A stretch of 64,000 nucleotides of DNA from Elmis aenea (Eukaryota; Arthropoda; Insecta; Coleoptera; Elmidae): contig OX393579.1 of the NCBI GenBank assembly GCA_947652605.1, positions 17,443,674 to 17,507,673 of the forward strand. The letters run 5' to 3'. A program made the translations under genes and the position numbers. A model generated the notes under the pieces. The model did no database searches and was not told where the DNA came from. It saw only the letters and a program-made list of their open reading frames with translations. Positions 24,849 through 37,747 of this stretch are shown in pieces; position 1 is the first letter of the stretch, and every line of letters begins with the position of its first letter.

Positions 24849-26472
24849 CAGGGTGTCCCCGTTATCACCGCGAATATTTTAAGTGGTGATAGAGGACCTT
24901 TTTCTAAGAAAAAATTTCAAGTAAAATTTTTTCCTAAAATCAAATGCTAAGCTGATATCAACACTTACTTGATTTTTTTACACTTCTGCATTTATAAGAC
25001 TCTGTAGCCAAAAATATCAATTTTATCGTAAAATACTTTAAAGCTTTTTAATAGAACATAAAATTCTCTACAAAATTAGTTTTATTTATTTTTTGCCTAC
25101 AGGCAATGGTTTGAGAGTTATAAAGCAGTTTGTACAAAAAAATGTAAAAAATGTAAAAACAATTAATTGTTTCTAGACTTTGCAACCGCTGTATCTTTAA
25201 AACGAAAAGTTGTACAAAAAAACCGACGGACCATTCCGGATAGCAAATTTTATGGGCTACAACTTTGGTCAAGTGAATTTTTTTGAAAATCAAACTGATT
25301 TTCCGGAAAAGCTGAAAATAAGGAATAGAGTGCAAAAACAAAATTTCCTACAAATATTGTTTTGTATTTAAAAATGCTTTTATCACGTGATTGTAAATGA
25401 TGGAAGTCATTTTGAACACTTATTAAAGTAATTTTTTGGTAACAGGTTAATTTTATTGCGTCCAGATGGATTTGCATGATTTTGCATTTTATCGTATTTT
25501 TTTTTCAAATTTTTCACTATTATAAACATTTCTATGATACATTTAGCTTTATTGAACAACATATTTACCGAAGTTGTAGTCCGTTAAATGCCTTATCCGC
25601 AATAGGCATTCGTTTTGCTCTACGACGTTTCGTTAAAAAGATGCGGCGTTTTTAAAAATTTACGTAACTAATTTATACGCAATAGGGGTGGTTTTCTGAA
25701 GAATTTCAAACTTCATAAAAAGCTTTGAAACTGATGAGATACGTAATTTTATGAATGTTGCCGATGCTATGGCATTTTTAAATACAAAATATCATAATTA
25801 CCGGGAGTTTTTGTTTTTCGAAAACGATAAAATGCAAAACAATGCAAATCCATCTGGACGCAATAAAATTAACATGTAACCACAAAATTATTTCAATAAG
25901 TGTTCAAAATGACCTCCATCATTCAATTACGTAATCGCACTCTCTTTAAAAGCATTTTTAAATACGAAACAGAATTTGTAGGAAATTTTGTTTTTGCACT
26001 CTATTACTTATTTTCAGCTTTTCCGGAAAATCGGTTTGATTTTCAAAAAAATTCACTTAACCAAAGTTGTAGCCCATAAAATTTGCTATCCGGAATGAGC
26101 CGTCGGTTTTTTTGTACAACTTTTCGTTTTAAAGATACAGCGGTTGCAAAGTCTAAGAAACAATTACATTTTTTACATTTTTTTTGTACAAGCTGCTTTA
26201 TAACTCTCAAACCATTGCCTGTAGACAAAAAATAATTTTTATTAATTTTGTAGTGAATTTCTTGCTCTATTAAAAAGCGGTAAGGTATTTTACGATAAAA
26301 TTGATATTTTCGGCGACAGAGCCTTTTAAATGCAGAAGTGTAAAAAAATCAAGTAAGTGTTGAAAACTGCTTAGCATTTGATTTTAGAAAAAAATTGTAC
26401 TTAAAATTTTTTCTTAGAAAAAGATCCTCTATCACCACTTAAAATATTCGTGGTGATAACGGGGACACCCTG
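24849..26472. mobile_element. 1.6-kb palindromic MITE, Tc1/mariner-type
   Basis: The ends are TA-CAGGGTGTCCCCGTTATCAC and GTGATAACGGGGACACCCTG-TA. The two halves are inverted copies along nearly the entire length, with the centre near 25640. The open frames at 25048-25477 and 26043-26228 lie in the arms and are mirror products of the repeat, not genes. Confidence 0.93.
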
Positions 26473-26474
26473 TA

Positions 26475-27786
26475 TGTAACTTTTTGCTACTTTGTCCTCA
26501 ATCTTTTATCCCCATATTGGCTTGCATGAAGTGGTAATGTTAGATGGCTTTCATTATTTTCTTCACTCGATAATTCTATAACGACTCTTCGCGGTCTGTT
26601 AAATGGTCCGTAATACTTGATATCCTCATTTGCTTATAATCTATCTATTGAAATAACTGAAACGTTAAAGTAGTAGGCTTATAATTTTTAAATAACCGCC
26701 TACCTGCTTTTTGAAAAATATGCATGTCTGAACAGATAAATAATTGTTCATTATGCAAAATAGTTGACCTAATAAGTTTAACATTTTCCAAACATAGCAC
26801 AAATAGTAACAGTGAAATTGAGATTTAAATAAATATAAAACAAATCCGAAACGTAGCCTGTAAATAAAAAGGCGTAAGTAAATAGTAATCATAAGAATTT
26901 TGTGTTTATCGTTAGGTACACAAAAACCTTGTTTGAGAGTTAATCAAAATAGGAGTGGTAATTGAATTTATTCCAATTAACTTTGATTAGATTATTAAAA
27001 AAAAACTATTTTTAAACACAAATTGAAATGTGTTGATTCTGCAACAATCAGTTTTCTATTACTAGAGTGGTATTGTTTGTCTAGCAAATATGTTAAGGAC
27101 GTCAACAACTTTACTCTGTTATTAAAGTGTTTTATTACCGCCATGTTTATTAGCTCTGTAGCAATAGCCCAGCGGTTTAAAGTTTTTGAGAATTTTAAAT
27201 AAAAATGTTATGGCGTTATTTTACATTCAAGACGATATTTTAGATTACTGTTTAAACCCCCTTTTTTGAGGATAGTCAGCTTGGTAACTTGTTATTAAAA
27301 TTAAGCTGATTTGGATGTTTGGTTGGAGTAGGTAATTTGATTAATTTAAAAAAATGTAAAAATGAAAAGCTATTACAAAATGACGTACCTTCAGTAAATA
27401 ATACAAATATCAGGTTTATTTATGTCTAGACTGCCACAAACAATCCTGACGCTACCCGTAATAAAAAAAAAATATCAGTAAAATATTAGAATTGTAGGTA
27501 AATAGCTTTTTATTAACTCGTCCCTTTTTTGTTTACTTTCCTTAATCAAATGGCTACCGTCTGAATGTCACAGCGCATAATACAATTGGTTGTAAAAAAA
27601 GTTACAACTTTCTTGTGTACCTCTTAATGAACTAGAGCAAAAACTATGACTTGAAAGCGACCTTTAATTGACAAATCAATAAATTAAGCTAACATATTAA
27701 CTAACTATTATTCAGGTTTTATGCTAATTACTGAACCAATATAAAAAATGTTTGTGCTACATTTTATATTTACTTTCTTTTCTTTA
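26475..27786. other. AT-rich spacer, nothing recognised
   Basis: No motif or paired repeat found. The minus-strand frame at 26665-26892 has no recognisable domain. Confidence 0.4.
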
Positions 27787-29089
27787 AAGCCCGTGTGACA
27801 CGATGAAAGATTTTGTACAGAAATTTGTACCAAATATTATACAGAAAATTCCCTACACCTGTCAAATTTGCGTTTTCAACCAATCACTAATCTTAAATCT
27901 TCTAGAGACTACCAATAGGAGCAATATTACACGGTAATAATTTTACATTCCTCTGCCAGGAGTTGATCCTCCTGTCAAATTTGCGTTTTCGACCAATAAC
28001 AAACTCAGATTTCCTTTAAACTGCCAATAAACATAATCATACACTGATAATTTACTTTTCGCAATTAACAGATTTTCATGCGTTTATTGGTCGTTTCTAA
28101 GAAATCTGAGTTTTTGATTGGTGGAAAATATAAGTTTGGAGAGGGAATAAGGTATTTTGGTCTTGATAATTTTTTGACAGATGTCGGCGACCAATAACGT
28201 TACTTTAATATAGATTAAACCACACCCCTGACACACCACTCTGACAGTACTTGTAAAATTTGACATAACAGATTATGTATGTACCTAAATACTATTTGGT
28301 TCAATAATTTGTATTAAAATATCATTCTTGAATTAAAAATTAGTTATAAATGATCTATTAATAATAACAATCGCAGTAAGTAGTAGGTATACTTTAATTT
28401 ATCTAAATTAAACAACATTTTAATTTGACAGATAGGTTAGGTGAAGGAAATTTTCTGGCAAAATATAACTCGTGCATTGCAAATAATCTATAATTTTTGA
28501 CAAATCTTCACTCATTCGGGCATATTTACCAAAAATTATCGATAATTTTTAATGCACTTGTTATATTACTACTGAAAATCTTATACCGTGTCATAAAGGT
28601 TTTTCGTACAAAATTATGTATAGTTTCTTGCATGTACAAGTGTTTCATGCAGTTTTTTGAACAGAAAATACAATAGGGCGTGTTATATTTGCAAGCAAGT
28701 TTTGATACAGAAAGTGCGTGCTACAGATGCGCATTCAGTTCGTGAATAATGGCGATGGCGACTAACAGCTGATTTTGAACATCTGCAGCTAAAGGAAATA
28801 TAAACAATAGAAATTCCTGTTAATAGTTAATTCTTGGTAATCCGAAGCAGAATGTTGTTATTGTTTAAAATGGCAATTACAAGGGATAAATACCTTGTTT
28901 TAAGAGGGAGTGCATATCTGTGTTTATACTGTTTAGGCGCATGGGCATAGGCAGTAACTTGTACATAAAATTGCATCAGTGTCACACACAAATGAATGGA
29001 ATTCTGTACTGAAATCTGTACATGAAAAATAATACAAGATATTTTGTATTAAATTTTATATAGAAATTTGAACCGTGTCGCACGGGCTT
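27787..29089. mobile_element. Inverted-repeat element with AAGCCCGTGTGACACG ends
   Basis: The left end AAGCCCGTGTGACACGATG pairs with the right end ACCGTGTCGCACGGGCTT. The probable target is TA. Inside, a unit with CTGTCAAATTTGCGTTTTC occurs twice directly (about 27869 and 27971), and a related inverted stretch runs about 28085-28200. GCAATTTTATGTACA-like pieces repeat near both ends. No coding capacity is evident. Superfamily not assigned. Confidence 0.75.
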
Positions 29090-29091
29090 TA

Positions 29092-30981
29092 GAGATATCG
29101 AAATGATGAAAAGGTTTTTTTCGTAACAATATCAACTTTTCATTGGCTACATGTTGATATAATCAGATTTTGTATTATACGTTTCGTCTACTTTAGATCA
29201 TTATCAAGTTTTATTTATTGTTTTTTACGTTGAATTTTTCCTTAGAAAAATTATAAATTCATTCTTTGGTAATATTGTAAAAATAGTCGCTTGATTTAAG
29301 GGTAACTATATTTTATGATATCAATATTGGTATGGAAAAAAAAAATTAATAATGTGGCCAAATTATAAAAAAAATCTTAACTTTTACTTAGAGTTTTACA
29401 ATTAGTAATTGCAATGGTTTTATTTAACCTAAAACAGGTGACGAAATTTAACGTTTGTGTTTAGTTATTAGCAGAATGAATGTATAAATGCAATTAAATA
29501 TGTCTTGAAATAATGCCTTTATTTTTTTAAATCTAATTGGATCTAACAAACATATTTTTATTATTAGGAAAGTAAACGCACTGGTTCAAAAGCAGGGTAT
29601 AGGAGTATTTTTTTTTAAATAACCATGTTCAGGGGCGTCGCCAGCAATAAGGAAATTCAGGAACAAGGATGGTACTTCACAGAGGCGGCAAGATGATTTA
29701 TTATAATAATAGAAAAGAAAAATTTAAATAGTTGTGCGATTGTTTTTTCCTTTTTTTTAAATAAAAAAAGTACTTGAACAGGTTTTGTTCGTCGGTAAAT
29801 TTTTATCACAACACCAGGAAGTGGCGGCATTAAAATATTTGCCTAAAGGTGACACATACCTTCGCGACTACTCTGTTTTCTTCTGTAAACGCTTAGTACA
29901 CCAAAATTCTTTCTATCTCCTGAAAAAAATTGTTTCGAATATTTTGAACCTAATTTTCAAGTTTGAATTCCACATATTTTTTTTTTAGTTTGTTTAGTAA
30001 GTAGGTATATTAAAACGCAAAATGCAAGATATTGCTCTGAGAGATATAGGACCTATCCTATATTATTCTCGATTAAATATGAAAACTTTAGTCCCATAAA
30101 CAAATAAAAAAGTTCAAGTAAAACAAAAGATATATAATAATAAAAATGTCTAAGTTGCCAAACGATTGGTTCAATTTGCCAACTTTGCAGACAACGAACC
30201 GCAAAATAGGTAGGTGTATTGTTCTGAGCTACAAATACCCGATAAAAAAACAACTTTAACATTCTCCGTTATTACTAAAGTTTGTTTTTCACTCTTTTAG
30301 TTTGTATACGTAAAAACTTGTACAGCGACGAACATTTCAGTAAAGAAACTATTCAAGCTAAATAAAAAAAATATATTTGCGTATCAAAATAAACTTTTAA
30401 GACAGGACTTTAAAACTTTAGTGTCTATCAAGACTATGAGGAAGACTGGCGTGTAAAAATAACTTTAACAATTGCAGTTGTTGTTCCGTTGCTTGTAAGT
30501 TTAGCAGTAAAAGTAATTCTTTGCGGCGTTTGTAATGAATTCCTTCAAATTGTGTGAAGCCATCAACTTCTAAAGAAAATTATGGCTGTGCAATTTCACG
30601 TGTAAGATACATCCAAACCTTTTAGAGATTAGGATTAGTGTTGGTGTAATCTAGGGGATTAAGACTTTGTGCAAATTAATTGTAATTTCTTACATTTTTG
30701 CGTAATGTGGGATTTTAAACTAGTGATTTTGATCATATAAATAATTTGTTTGTTAAACATTACCAAAATGCCAAAAAAATGAAATCTATTATACTAACAA
30801 AGAACCTGTCCATTCCAATTAAACAAAAATTGGACTTATCGATATTTGAAAAACTAACAATACACTGGGTGCTTAAAAGAAGATCGCAAATGTTAAGAGC
30901 TATTTTTCTCCTAAAACGAGAAAACCGTTTTGTTAAACATTGTATCTGTAAATCAATACAGTACTATTGGAGTTGTTTATG
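29092..30981. other. AT-rich spacer with one hAT-like end
   Basis: CAGGGGCGTCGCCAGC at 29630 resembles a hAT tip, but no right end or duplication was found. The open frames at 29785-29988 and 30053-30262 show no motif. Confidence 0.4.
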
Positions 30982-30989
30982 TTATAAAC

Positions 30990-31662
30990 CAGGGCTTTTT
31001 AAACTGTGGGTTGCGAAAAATTTTACGACAGTAAAAAATGTCTAATAAAATTGTTATATTTTTGACTGGGAAGAAATACGATTTTATTACATGTTTGCGA
31101 TTTATTATTTATGAATTTTCAAACTGGATTATTTGTCAGATATTTGTGAAAAACTCAATTATATAAAATGTCGCTTTAAAGAAATGATTGTTTTGATTTA
31201 AACAAATTAAAATTAAATCATAAACCATATGCAGTTGATATAAAACATGTCAATCATTTACCATGTAGGTACTATTTTAAGCAAGAAGATAATTTTTTGA
31301 GTTATAGGGAGACACAGGTTTAAAACTTGAGTTTCCCAATAAAAGCGACGTTTTGAAAATGTCGGTGAGCTCTGCAAAACGTTAAAGATGCCCTACGTTC
31401 TATAGTTCTATATCCAGCCGATTAAATTCTTTGTGTAAGAATATATTAGCACACCTGTCTCAATATTATGCTAATTGTTTTTGTCTTTGATAAATGCTAA
31501 GACTCTAATCGTTTGTATACCAAAGAATTGTTAGAAATATTTTTTTATGTTTCATTTGTTTTATTATTAGCAAGTGTTTTAGTTTGGATCAATATTTTAT
31601 ATATCTCTATAGTCTATACCCAGGGTAAAAGAGGTCGCGAGAGGAGAAAGTTTAAAAACCTA
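30990..31662. mobile_element. hAT element, 673 bp
   Basis: It starts CAGGGCTTTTTAAACTGTGG and ends AGTTTAAAAACCTA, with exact TTATAAAC duplication (30982-30989, 31663-31670). GTCGCGA near the right end mirrors TTGCGA near the left. It is related to the shorter MITE at 32190. The interior has no transposase motif. Confidence 0.8.
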
Positions 31663-31793
31663 TTATAAACTACTGAGTATATATCATATGTGCTATGAAA
31701 CTAATTACGGATTGCGTGAAACTTTGCATCACTATAAGAGAACTTCTATAAACGTTTAAACACATATTTTAGCTCTACGTCTTATGCAGTTGT

Positions 31794-32110
31794 ATATGTC
31801 GTAGGCATAATGTGAAATCCGGCATTTTATAAAACGCCTAGGCACAAAACTATTAGCTTCATTTTTATTATTTATTTAAAAAAAAAACTTTAACCAGCCT
31901 TTAACCTGACCCTCTACTACTGACCAAATGAATGAGGGTCAGGTTAAAGGTTGGTTAAAGCTTTTTTTTTTGCATGAACACAAATGTATGGGTCTAAGAA
32001 AAAGTCATAATTTGCTCGTTTTGCCGGCTTTTTATAAAATGCCTAGGCGTTTTATAAAATGCCTAGGCGTTTTATAAAATGCCGGATTTCACATTATGCC
32101 TACGACATAT
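31794..32110. mobile_element. Short foldback MITE with perfect 46-bp ends
   Basis: Positions 31798-31843 and 32061-32106 are perfect reverse complements (GTCGTAGGCATAATGTG and onward). A 20-bp unit GCCTAGGCGTTTTATAAAAT repeats about three times at 32027-32085. The centre holds a second hairpin around TGAGGGTCAGGTTAAAGG. ATAT lies on both sides and could be the target or part of the ends. Confidence 0.88.
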
Positions 32111-32189
32111 TATACACTATCGGAAATGTCTGATATCAATCGAATAATCGGTTACCACTACTTTCATTTTCTTCTATGGTACACTAGAT

Positions 32190-32527
32190 CAGTGTTTCTT
32201 AAACTGTGGGTCGCGAAAATTTTATTTTTGGTCACAAACCATATTGAAACTAATAATAATGTATTTATTTATTTATTCAAGCTGGAAATTAATATTTTAT
32301 TCATTTTAGTGGTAATTTTTTATCTAATGAGATTTTGAGTTTTAGTTGATAAATAAATTTAATAATAAGATCAACATGTTTTTTTTTCATAATTATAAAA
32401 GTAATAACGTTTATGAATAGTTAATATTATCAATATAAAGTACCATCTAAAATCTAAATTTTGTTGGGTCGCAACCATTTTTTGGATTGGAAAGTGGGTT
32501 GCCAAGAAAAAAGTTTAAGAAACACTG
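32190..32527. mobile_element. hAT MITE, 338 bp
   Basis: It starts CAGTGTTTCTTAAACTGTGG and ends AGTTTAAGAAACACTG, with exact CACTAGAT duplication (32182-32189, 32528-32535). TGGGTCGC occurs inside both ends. The open frame at 32096-32338 crosses its boundary and is not a gene. Confidence 0.95.
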
Positions 32528-32535
32528 CACTAGAT

Positions 32536-33739
32536 ACAGACAAAACTGAAATTATTTGGCGTTATTAGAAAGAAATTGTTTAAGAAAAGATTGCACATTT
32601 TAAAAGAAACTCAAAAATAGCGGAAATCATTTGTTTAAATATTGTTTAGATTCTTAGATCAAAAATTTACATTTAATGGTTTGGAAATGTAATAATAGAT
32701 CGGTTTGGACTATTTTAAAGTCTTTTTATTTTTTATTTACCAAACACGTATAGGTTTGTATATTTATTTCACTATCTTGTTTTAAAACATCTTAAAATAA
32801 TAAAAATTCTTAAAAGAACTAGTCTGCTATGAAACAAAAAATAATATATTATTGTTATTCTAATTAATTAATAGTTCATGTAGAAAATAGTTCCAAAAGT
32901 GTAAAAATAGCAACTTTTTAGTTGTTACCTTACATACACTGTTCCCTTTGTTTATATGATTTAGTGATAAACTGTGATGAATAAAAACAAAAATGAATAA
33001 TATAACTGTTAAATAATAATATAGCAGTTGTTACTTTTGCATGTTTAAATTATTTTCTAGATGAACTACAATAATGAATGTATGATAGTTCTTTAAAATG
33101 TTTTAATCAATTTTACAAAACTACGAGGAAATTATCAAAATAAACTCATATTTTCGGATAAAATAAAACTCTTTCATAAAGTCAATGCCAATTAGTGATG
33201 CACATCAAATTCTAAATAAAATTTAAACAGATGAATGTTAGTATTTTCTGTTTTTTTAGTATCTACAATTTTTTTTTCTGAGCAAGAGTTGTTTGTAAAC
33301 ATCATCCACAAAAATGTTTGAGACTCAATTAACTTTTTTAATTCCAGTTAATCACCCCGATAAACCGTACCAAAATTTGACAATCGAGTCAGTGTAACGG
33401 CAAAACTGTATTATCATTTTTAAAAGTCTTACGAAAAGTAAATAATACATCAGCAAACAGATTAAAATTACTCTTAGTTTGTCATAAATCATTGTTTGGA
33501 CTACACAAAAGCAGTTAATAAAAGGGCGCATACAAAGCAAAATTAAGGCATTAACATAATAAATATTAGAGGATGAAAGGTCCAGTTTTTTTCTAATTAT
33601 TGTAGAAATAATATTGCAGCCTTTGTCAACATTACATTAAAATAATAATTGTTCATAACAAAATAAAGTAAACTGTTAGGCAATTCGATGCAAACTTTAA
33701 TTAAAGCACGCGTTAGGTTGACAAAAAAGTTATTATCTC
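32536..33739. other. AT-rich spacer, nothing recognised
   Basis: No paired repeats or protein motifs were found. The minus-strand frame at 33352-33540 is unsupported. Confidence 0.4.
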
Positions 33740-33892
33740 CTAGCCTAGATCACATTGCACTTCAAAATTCTTTGAACCATCTATGAAGTAGTTCATCCCA
33801 GACAAAGCGGCCTCTGGCGCTTTATTGCGAAGAAAATCCAAGAGATACGATTCTTCTAGTCTTTTCAACGACAATGCAGTTATTTGAGCGTT
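33740..33892 (-). CDS. Unrecognised 50-codon coding-like segment
   Basis: The minus strand gives an open, balanced peptide ending at TAG (33740-33742), with text such as ALSLKRLEESYLLDFLRNKA and AALSGMNYFIDGSKNFEVQ. GC content is well above the flanks and the amino-acid mix is protein-like. There is no in-frame ATG at the beginning; a TGA lies directly upstream. A possible acceptor (TTTATTTATAG) is about 15 bp further upstream but would include that stop. It may be a terminal exon relic or part of an unknown TE gene. I do not recognise a family. Confidence 0.22.
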   Translation of the reverse strand, partial: NAQITALSLKRLEESYLLDFLRNKAPEAALSGMNYFIDGSKNFEVQCDLG

Positions 33893-34109
33893 TCATTGGT
33901 CTCTTTTTCTATAAATAAAACAAGAAATAGCGCAATAACTTTCTGTCGAAGCATCCAAGTCTAAAGAGCCGTGTAATCAAGTGTGCTTGTTGCATAAAAC
34001 TAGACAAGTAGACATATCTACCTTTACCTTAGTAGCAACCAAATACAAAAAGTCAGGTAAATCGAGTGTGCTTTTAAAACAGTTGCATCAAAGCTAAGCA
34101 TATCTACTT

Positions 34110-34800
34110 GACCTCCAAATTTAGGGGGGCTACAGCCCCCAGTGACTAACATTTACCTTTTATACTACAGCGGCATAGTTTTACGCATTAAAACTTAATA
34201 TGAATATAAGTATAAAAATTAATAAAACGCCAAACGTTAAACAAAAAAGAAAAAATACAGAAATCAAAACTGTGGTAATTTATTATCACAAATTAATAAA
34301 AAACATGTTTATACGTTTAAAAATCATACGATTAACGAGTGATAAAAAATATAGTCAATAATTAGTAAGGATGCCCAATAAATATACAGGGTGCCCCAGA
34401 TTACATTTCCAGCATGGGGATCTCGCTTATTATAAGAGATGTAGGTTTGTTTAATTTAGATGAATTGTTCCTTGGTATGAGAGGAGCCACAATTAATTTT
34501 TAAAAGTACAAAATTTGTCGTGCTTCAGATGTTATAGCAAAAAATATGAAAATGTCGAATTTCTTTTTTCTCTCATAACTTTTTTGTCAAACGGTGGTAG
34601 ATACGAAAAAAAGTCAAGAGACACTTTTTGTTTAGAATAAAATGTTATACCCAAAAACAAGTTCGAGTTTGATTTTGAACAAGGCCGTACAAGCTTTTTA
34701 TAAAGTTTATTGAAACTGAACCCCCACAACTCCGCCGCTGGTTGCTTGTGAGGTTTGACATTAGCCTCCTATCCCCCACATACCTACGCCAATGCAGTGC
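34110..34800. repeat. Composite repeat: copy 2 of the 4862 repeat plus two MITE fragments
   Basis: 34140-34370 matches 4870-5060. 34386-34585 (CAGGGTGCCCCAGATTAC onward) matches 20663-20880. 34586-34760 matches 2385-2560 of the palindromic MITE. 34765-34800 matches the ACTACGCCAATG end at 5445. A MITE pair thus appears inserted into, or fused within, the repeat. Confidence 0.65.
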
Positions 34801-35212
34801 CTTAAAACGAGATACAATTAAACCGCCACAGCATACAAATCAAGAAAGTTGAGTAATTAAGGTGCTTTGTAAACCGTTGAATCAAAATGAAATATATTTG
34901 AAGCCGTCTCTTTTTGTTTGTAACAAACGACGAGTGCCGAAATCGTTGACAAATGAATACAAAATTAAGTGGATTCGCGTTTGTCAAGAATTTAAAAGTA
35001 GGCATTTCTATGAGGGAGGAACTTGGCGCTCTTGTTTTATATGGTTTACCTGACGTTTCCGCAAATATGAATTATTGATATAAACACGTCTTCCTGGCAA
35101 CCGGTTTTGAAATTAAGTAGGGGAAATTCTACTTGAGCATAAATAACTTACATACCGCTTTTCATTAATTTTCTTAAATCAAAAAGACTGTACTAGGGTA
35201 GGGGAGACCGGT

Positions 35213-35625
35213 ATCAATTGTAACAAGGGTCAAATGTAACAGTCAAAATAACAACACCACCTTTTTGGTAAAAACATAAGTTGTATCGTGGTAAAGTAGT
35301 GTACTGTGATCTACTATAACTGTGCGAGGTGTCATGTGTTTACATCAAAGCGACCGTGAGTACAGGGGGTGAAAAATTTTTAGTCCTCTAACGTAAGTAA
35401 TTTGCTTCAACTTATTTCATTAATGATAAATTTATGTTTGTTTTTGCGTTCCGATTGATAGTGTCATTGAAATAAGCATGCTTTTTAATAAGATAACCAA
35501 AAATTTGTTCGTAGTTATTTTGATATTTAGACGGTTACAGTTAATAAACAATGAAGAACAAGCACTTGGTGGCGATTGTAACACTTTTCAAGGTGTCAAT
35601 TGTAACATGTTACATTTGACACCTG
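35213..35625 (+). promoter_or_regulatory. Left subterminal GTAAC repeats of the pogo-like element
   Basis: Motif copies lie in the TIR (ATCAATTGTAAC), at about 35228 (GTCAAATGTAACA), 35573 (GATTGTAACAC) and about 35594-35624, where GTCAATTGTAACA runs straight into its inverted copy TGTTACATTTGACACC. Such repeats are candidate transposase binding sites. Confidence 0.6.
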
Positions 35626-35689
35626 GCTTCAACATTTACGAGATAAATGTGTCTGTAACGCCCTTATGTCTTTGCAGCTATGTAGCAAA

Positions 35690-37453
35690 ATGGTGAAACC
35701 TCGCCATAGAAAAACACACCGAGGGGGGGAGATTCCTCAGGCCTTATTCCATGAGGCTGCAGATAAAATAATAAATGAAAATGCCACAATAAGAGAAACA
35801 GCACGAGAATATGGGATGTGCCATGTAACTCTGCAACGTTTTGTTAAAACTTTAAGAAATAATATGGTCCCAAAAATGGGATACAATCCTCATAATAGAG
35901 TATTTACAAAACAACAATTAAAAGAACTAAGTGATTACTGCGAGAGCTCTGCTAAACTCTATTATGGACTTTCACCTAAAAATCTGCGAACATTAGCCTA
36001 CCAGTTTGCAAAACAGAATCACTGTAATTACCCTGGGACATGGGACACCGCCGAAACAGCGAGTGCAGACTGGTTGACAGCATTTCTCAAACGAAACCCC
36101 AAATTATCAATACGGACTCCTGAATCAATTAGTCTTGGCCGGGCAATGAATTTTAATGAGGAGAATGTCAATAAATTTTTTGACAATCTAGCAAATGTAT
36201 TGGAAATATTTGAGTTTCAACCTAATAACATCTACAATGTGGATGAAACCGGCTGCACAACTGTTCAAAAACCTAACAAAGTTATTGCTAAAAAGGGGAT
36301 CAAACAGGTTGGAGCAATAACTTCTCAGGAGGGGGGAACTTTGGTAACAATATGTTTGGCAGTGAATGCATTTGGAAATACCATACCTCCTATGTTTGTG
36401 TTCCCTTTGAAACGGTACCATGAACACTTTGTAAGAGACGGTCCACAACAATGTATTGGAACCGGAAACAAAAGTGGTTGGATGCAGGAAGAAGATTTCT
36501 TGATTTTTGTGAAACATTTTGCAAAGTACGCTAAACCAAGTGCAGAAAACAGAGTTCTACTTATCCTGGACAATCACAGCTCTCATCTGTTTATACCTGT
36601 GATAGAGTTCTGCAGGTCCAATTATATAACATTGCTATCATTTCCGCCACATACGTCACACAAGTTACAGCCACTGGATCGGGGTGTTTTCGGGCCATTC
36701 AAAACATTTTTTAATACTGAATGTGACCAGTGGATGAAAATGCATCCAGGAAAACGAATGACAGTGTACGATATACCAGGATTAGTACGAGAAGCTTTGC
36801 CCCTCGCAGTTACTCCAAAAAATATAAGTTCATGATTCAGATGTTCCGGAATATGGCTTTTCAATCGCAATGTTTTCACTCCGGATGAATTCGCTCCTTG
36901 CAGTGTTACTGATAGACCACTGGAAGTTCAAATGGATGAACCTTCACCTAGCATCTCAGTGGAAACTCATGTTGCTGAACCTTTACCAAGCACATCGAGA
37001 GCTTTATCTACACCATCGCCTCCGTTAGTTCCCGACATTTTAACGTCGCCTACAGCTCCTTTAAAACGCACACCTGAGTAGATTCGTCCTTTACCTAAGG
37101 CGGATTTTACGAAACCGAAAACATCAGGGAGGGTTAAAGGAAAAACAGCCGTGCTTACAGATACACCAGAAAATACTATTATAGAGCTACGGTACAACAA
37201 CAAAAAAGCGGCATTTGCAAAAAAACAGGTTTTGATTAAGAAGAAAATCACAACAACTTTAAAAAAGGCGAGAAAAGAATCTTCTTCTGAAGAGGAAGAA
37301 GATACTATATGTCTGGTTTGCTGTGGTGCTTACAGCCAAAGTAAGGAAGACTGGCTTCAGTGTAGGCAATGCAAAGGATGGGCCCACTCTTCCTGTGCAA
37401 ACAATAATGTTTTATTTGTTTGCAAGAATTGTGACTCAGAATATTCCGACTAA
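35690..37453 (+). pseudogene. pogo-like DDD transposase with C-terminal PHD finger, two nonsense codons
   Basis: I take ATG at 35690 (MVKPRHRKTHRGG); an in-frame ATG at 35666 is possible. Residues 33-52 (TIRETAREYGMCHVTLQRF) form a Psq-type helix-turn-helix for end binding. The catalytic triad is Asp185 (NVDETG), Asp294 (LDNHSSH) and Asp330 (LQPLDRG), giving DD35D, in the pogo/Tigger range. TGA at 36833-36835 stops the protein just before FRCSGIW. The same frame then runs on through a Ser/Pro-rich linker, a TAG at 37079-37081, a Lys-rich and an acidic stretch. It ends in CLVC, CRQC, HSSC and CKNC, a full C4HC3 PHD set (37310-37432). No frameshift occurs in 587 codons. The protein would cut and rejoin the element's ends in the nucleus; the PHD might read histone tails (inference). 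Confidence 0.9.
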
Positions 37454-37747
37454 TTTCTGTTTACAAGTATTTTTCGTTGTCTTTATTTAATTTGTTGTTA
37501 TTTGTTATCAACAATTTGGCCCCAGAATATTTTGGCTAATTTATTAGAAGTTATGTTTGTTTTCTTAGTTTTATTTGTTTTTTATTCTTATCCATAATTC
37601 GAATTAAAACTAATAAGTTTTTGTTTATTATTTACATTGTTTGTATAAATGACATTGTTTTATTGTTCTCAACAATTTATATTAATAAATTTCTTTCTTT
37701 AGCGTCTAAATATTTTACTAAATTTACGTTACAAACTGTTGAAATTG

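Noticed and set aside
25048..25477. Two minus-strand open frames
   Set aside because: They are arms of the 1.6-kb palindrome; the mirror copy at 26043-26228 yields the same peptide.
36188..37251. Minus-strand open frames across the pogo-like transposase
   Set aside because: They are shadows of the real plus-strand coding sequence.
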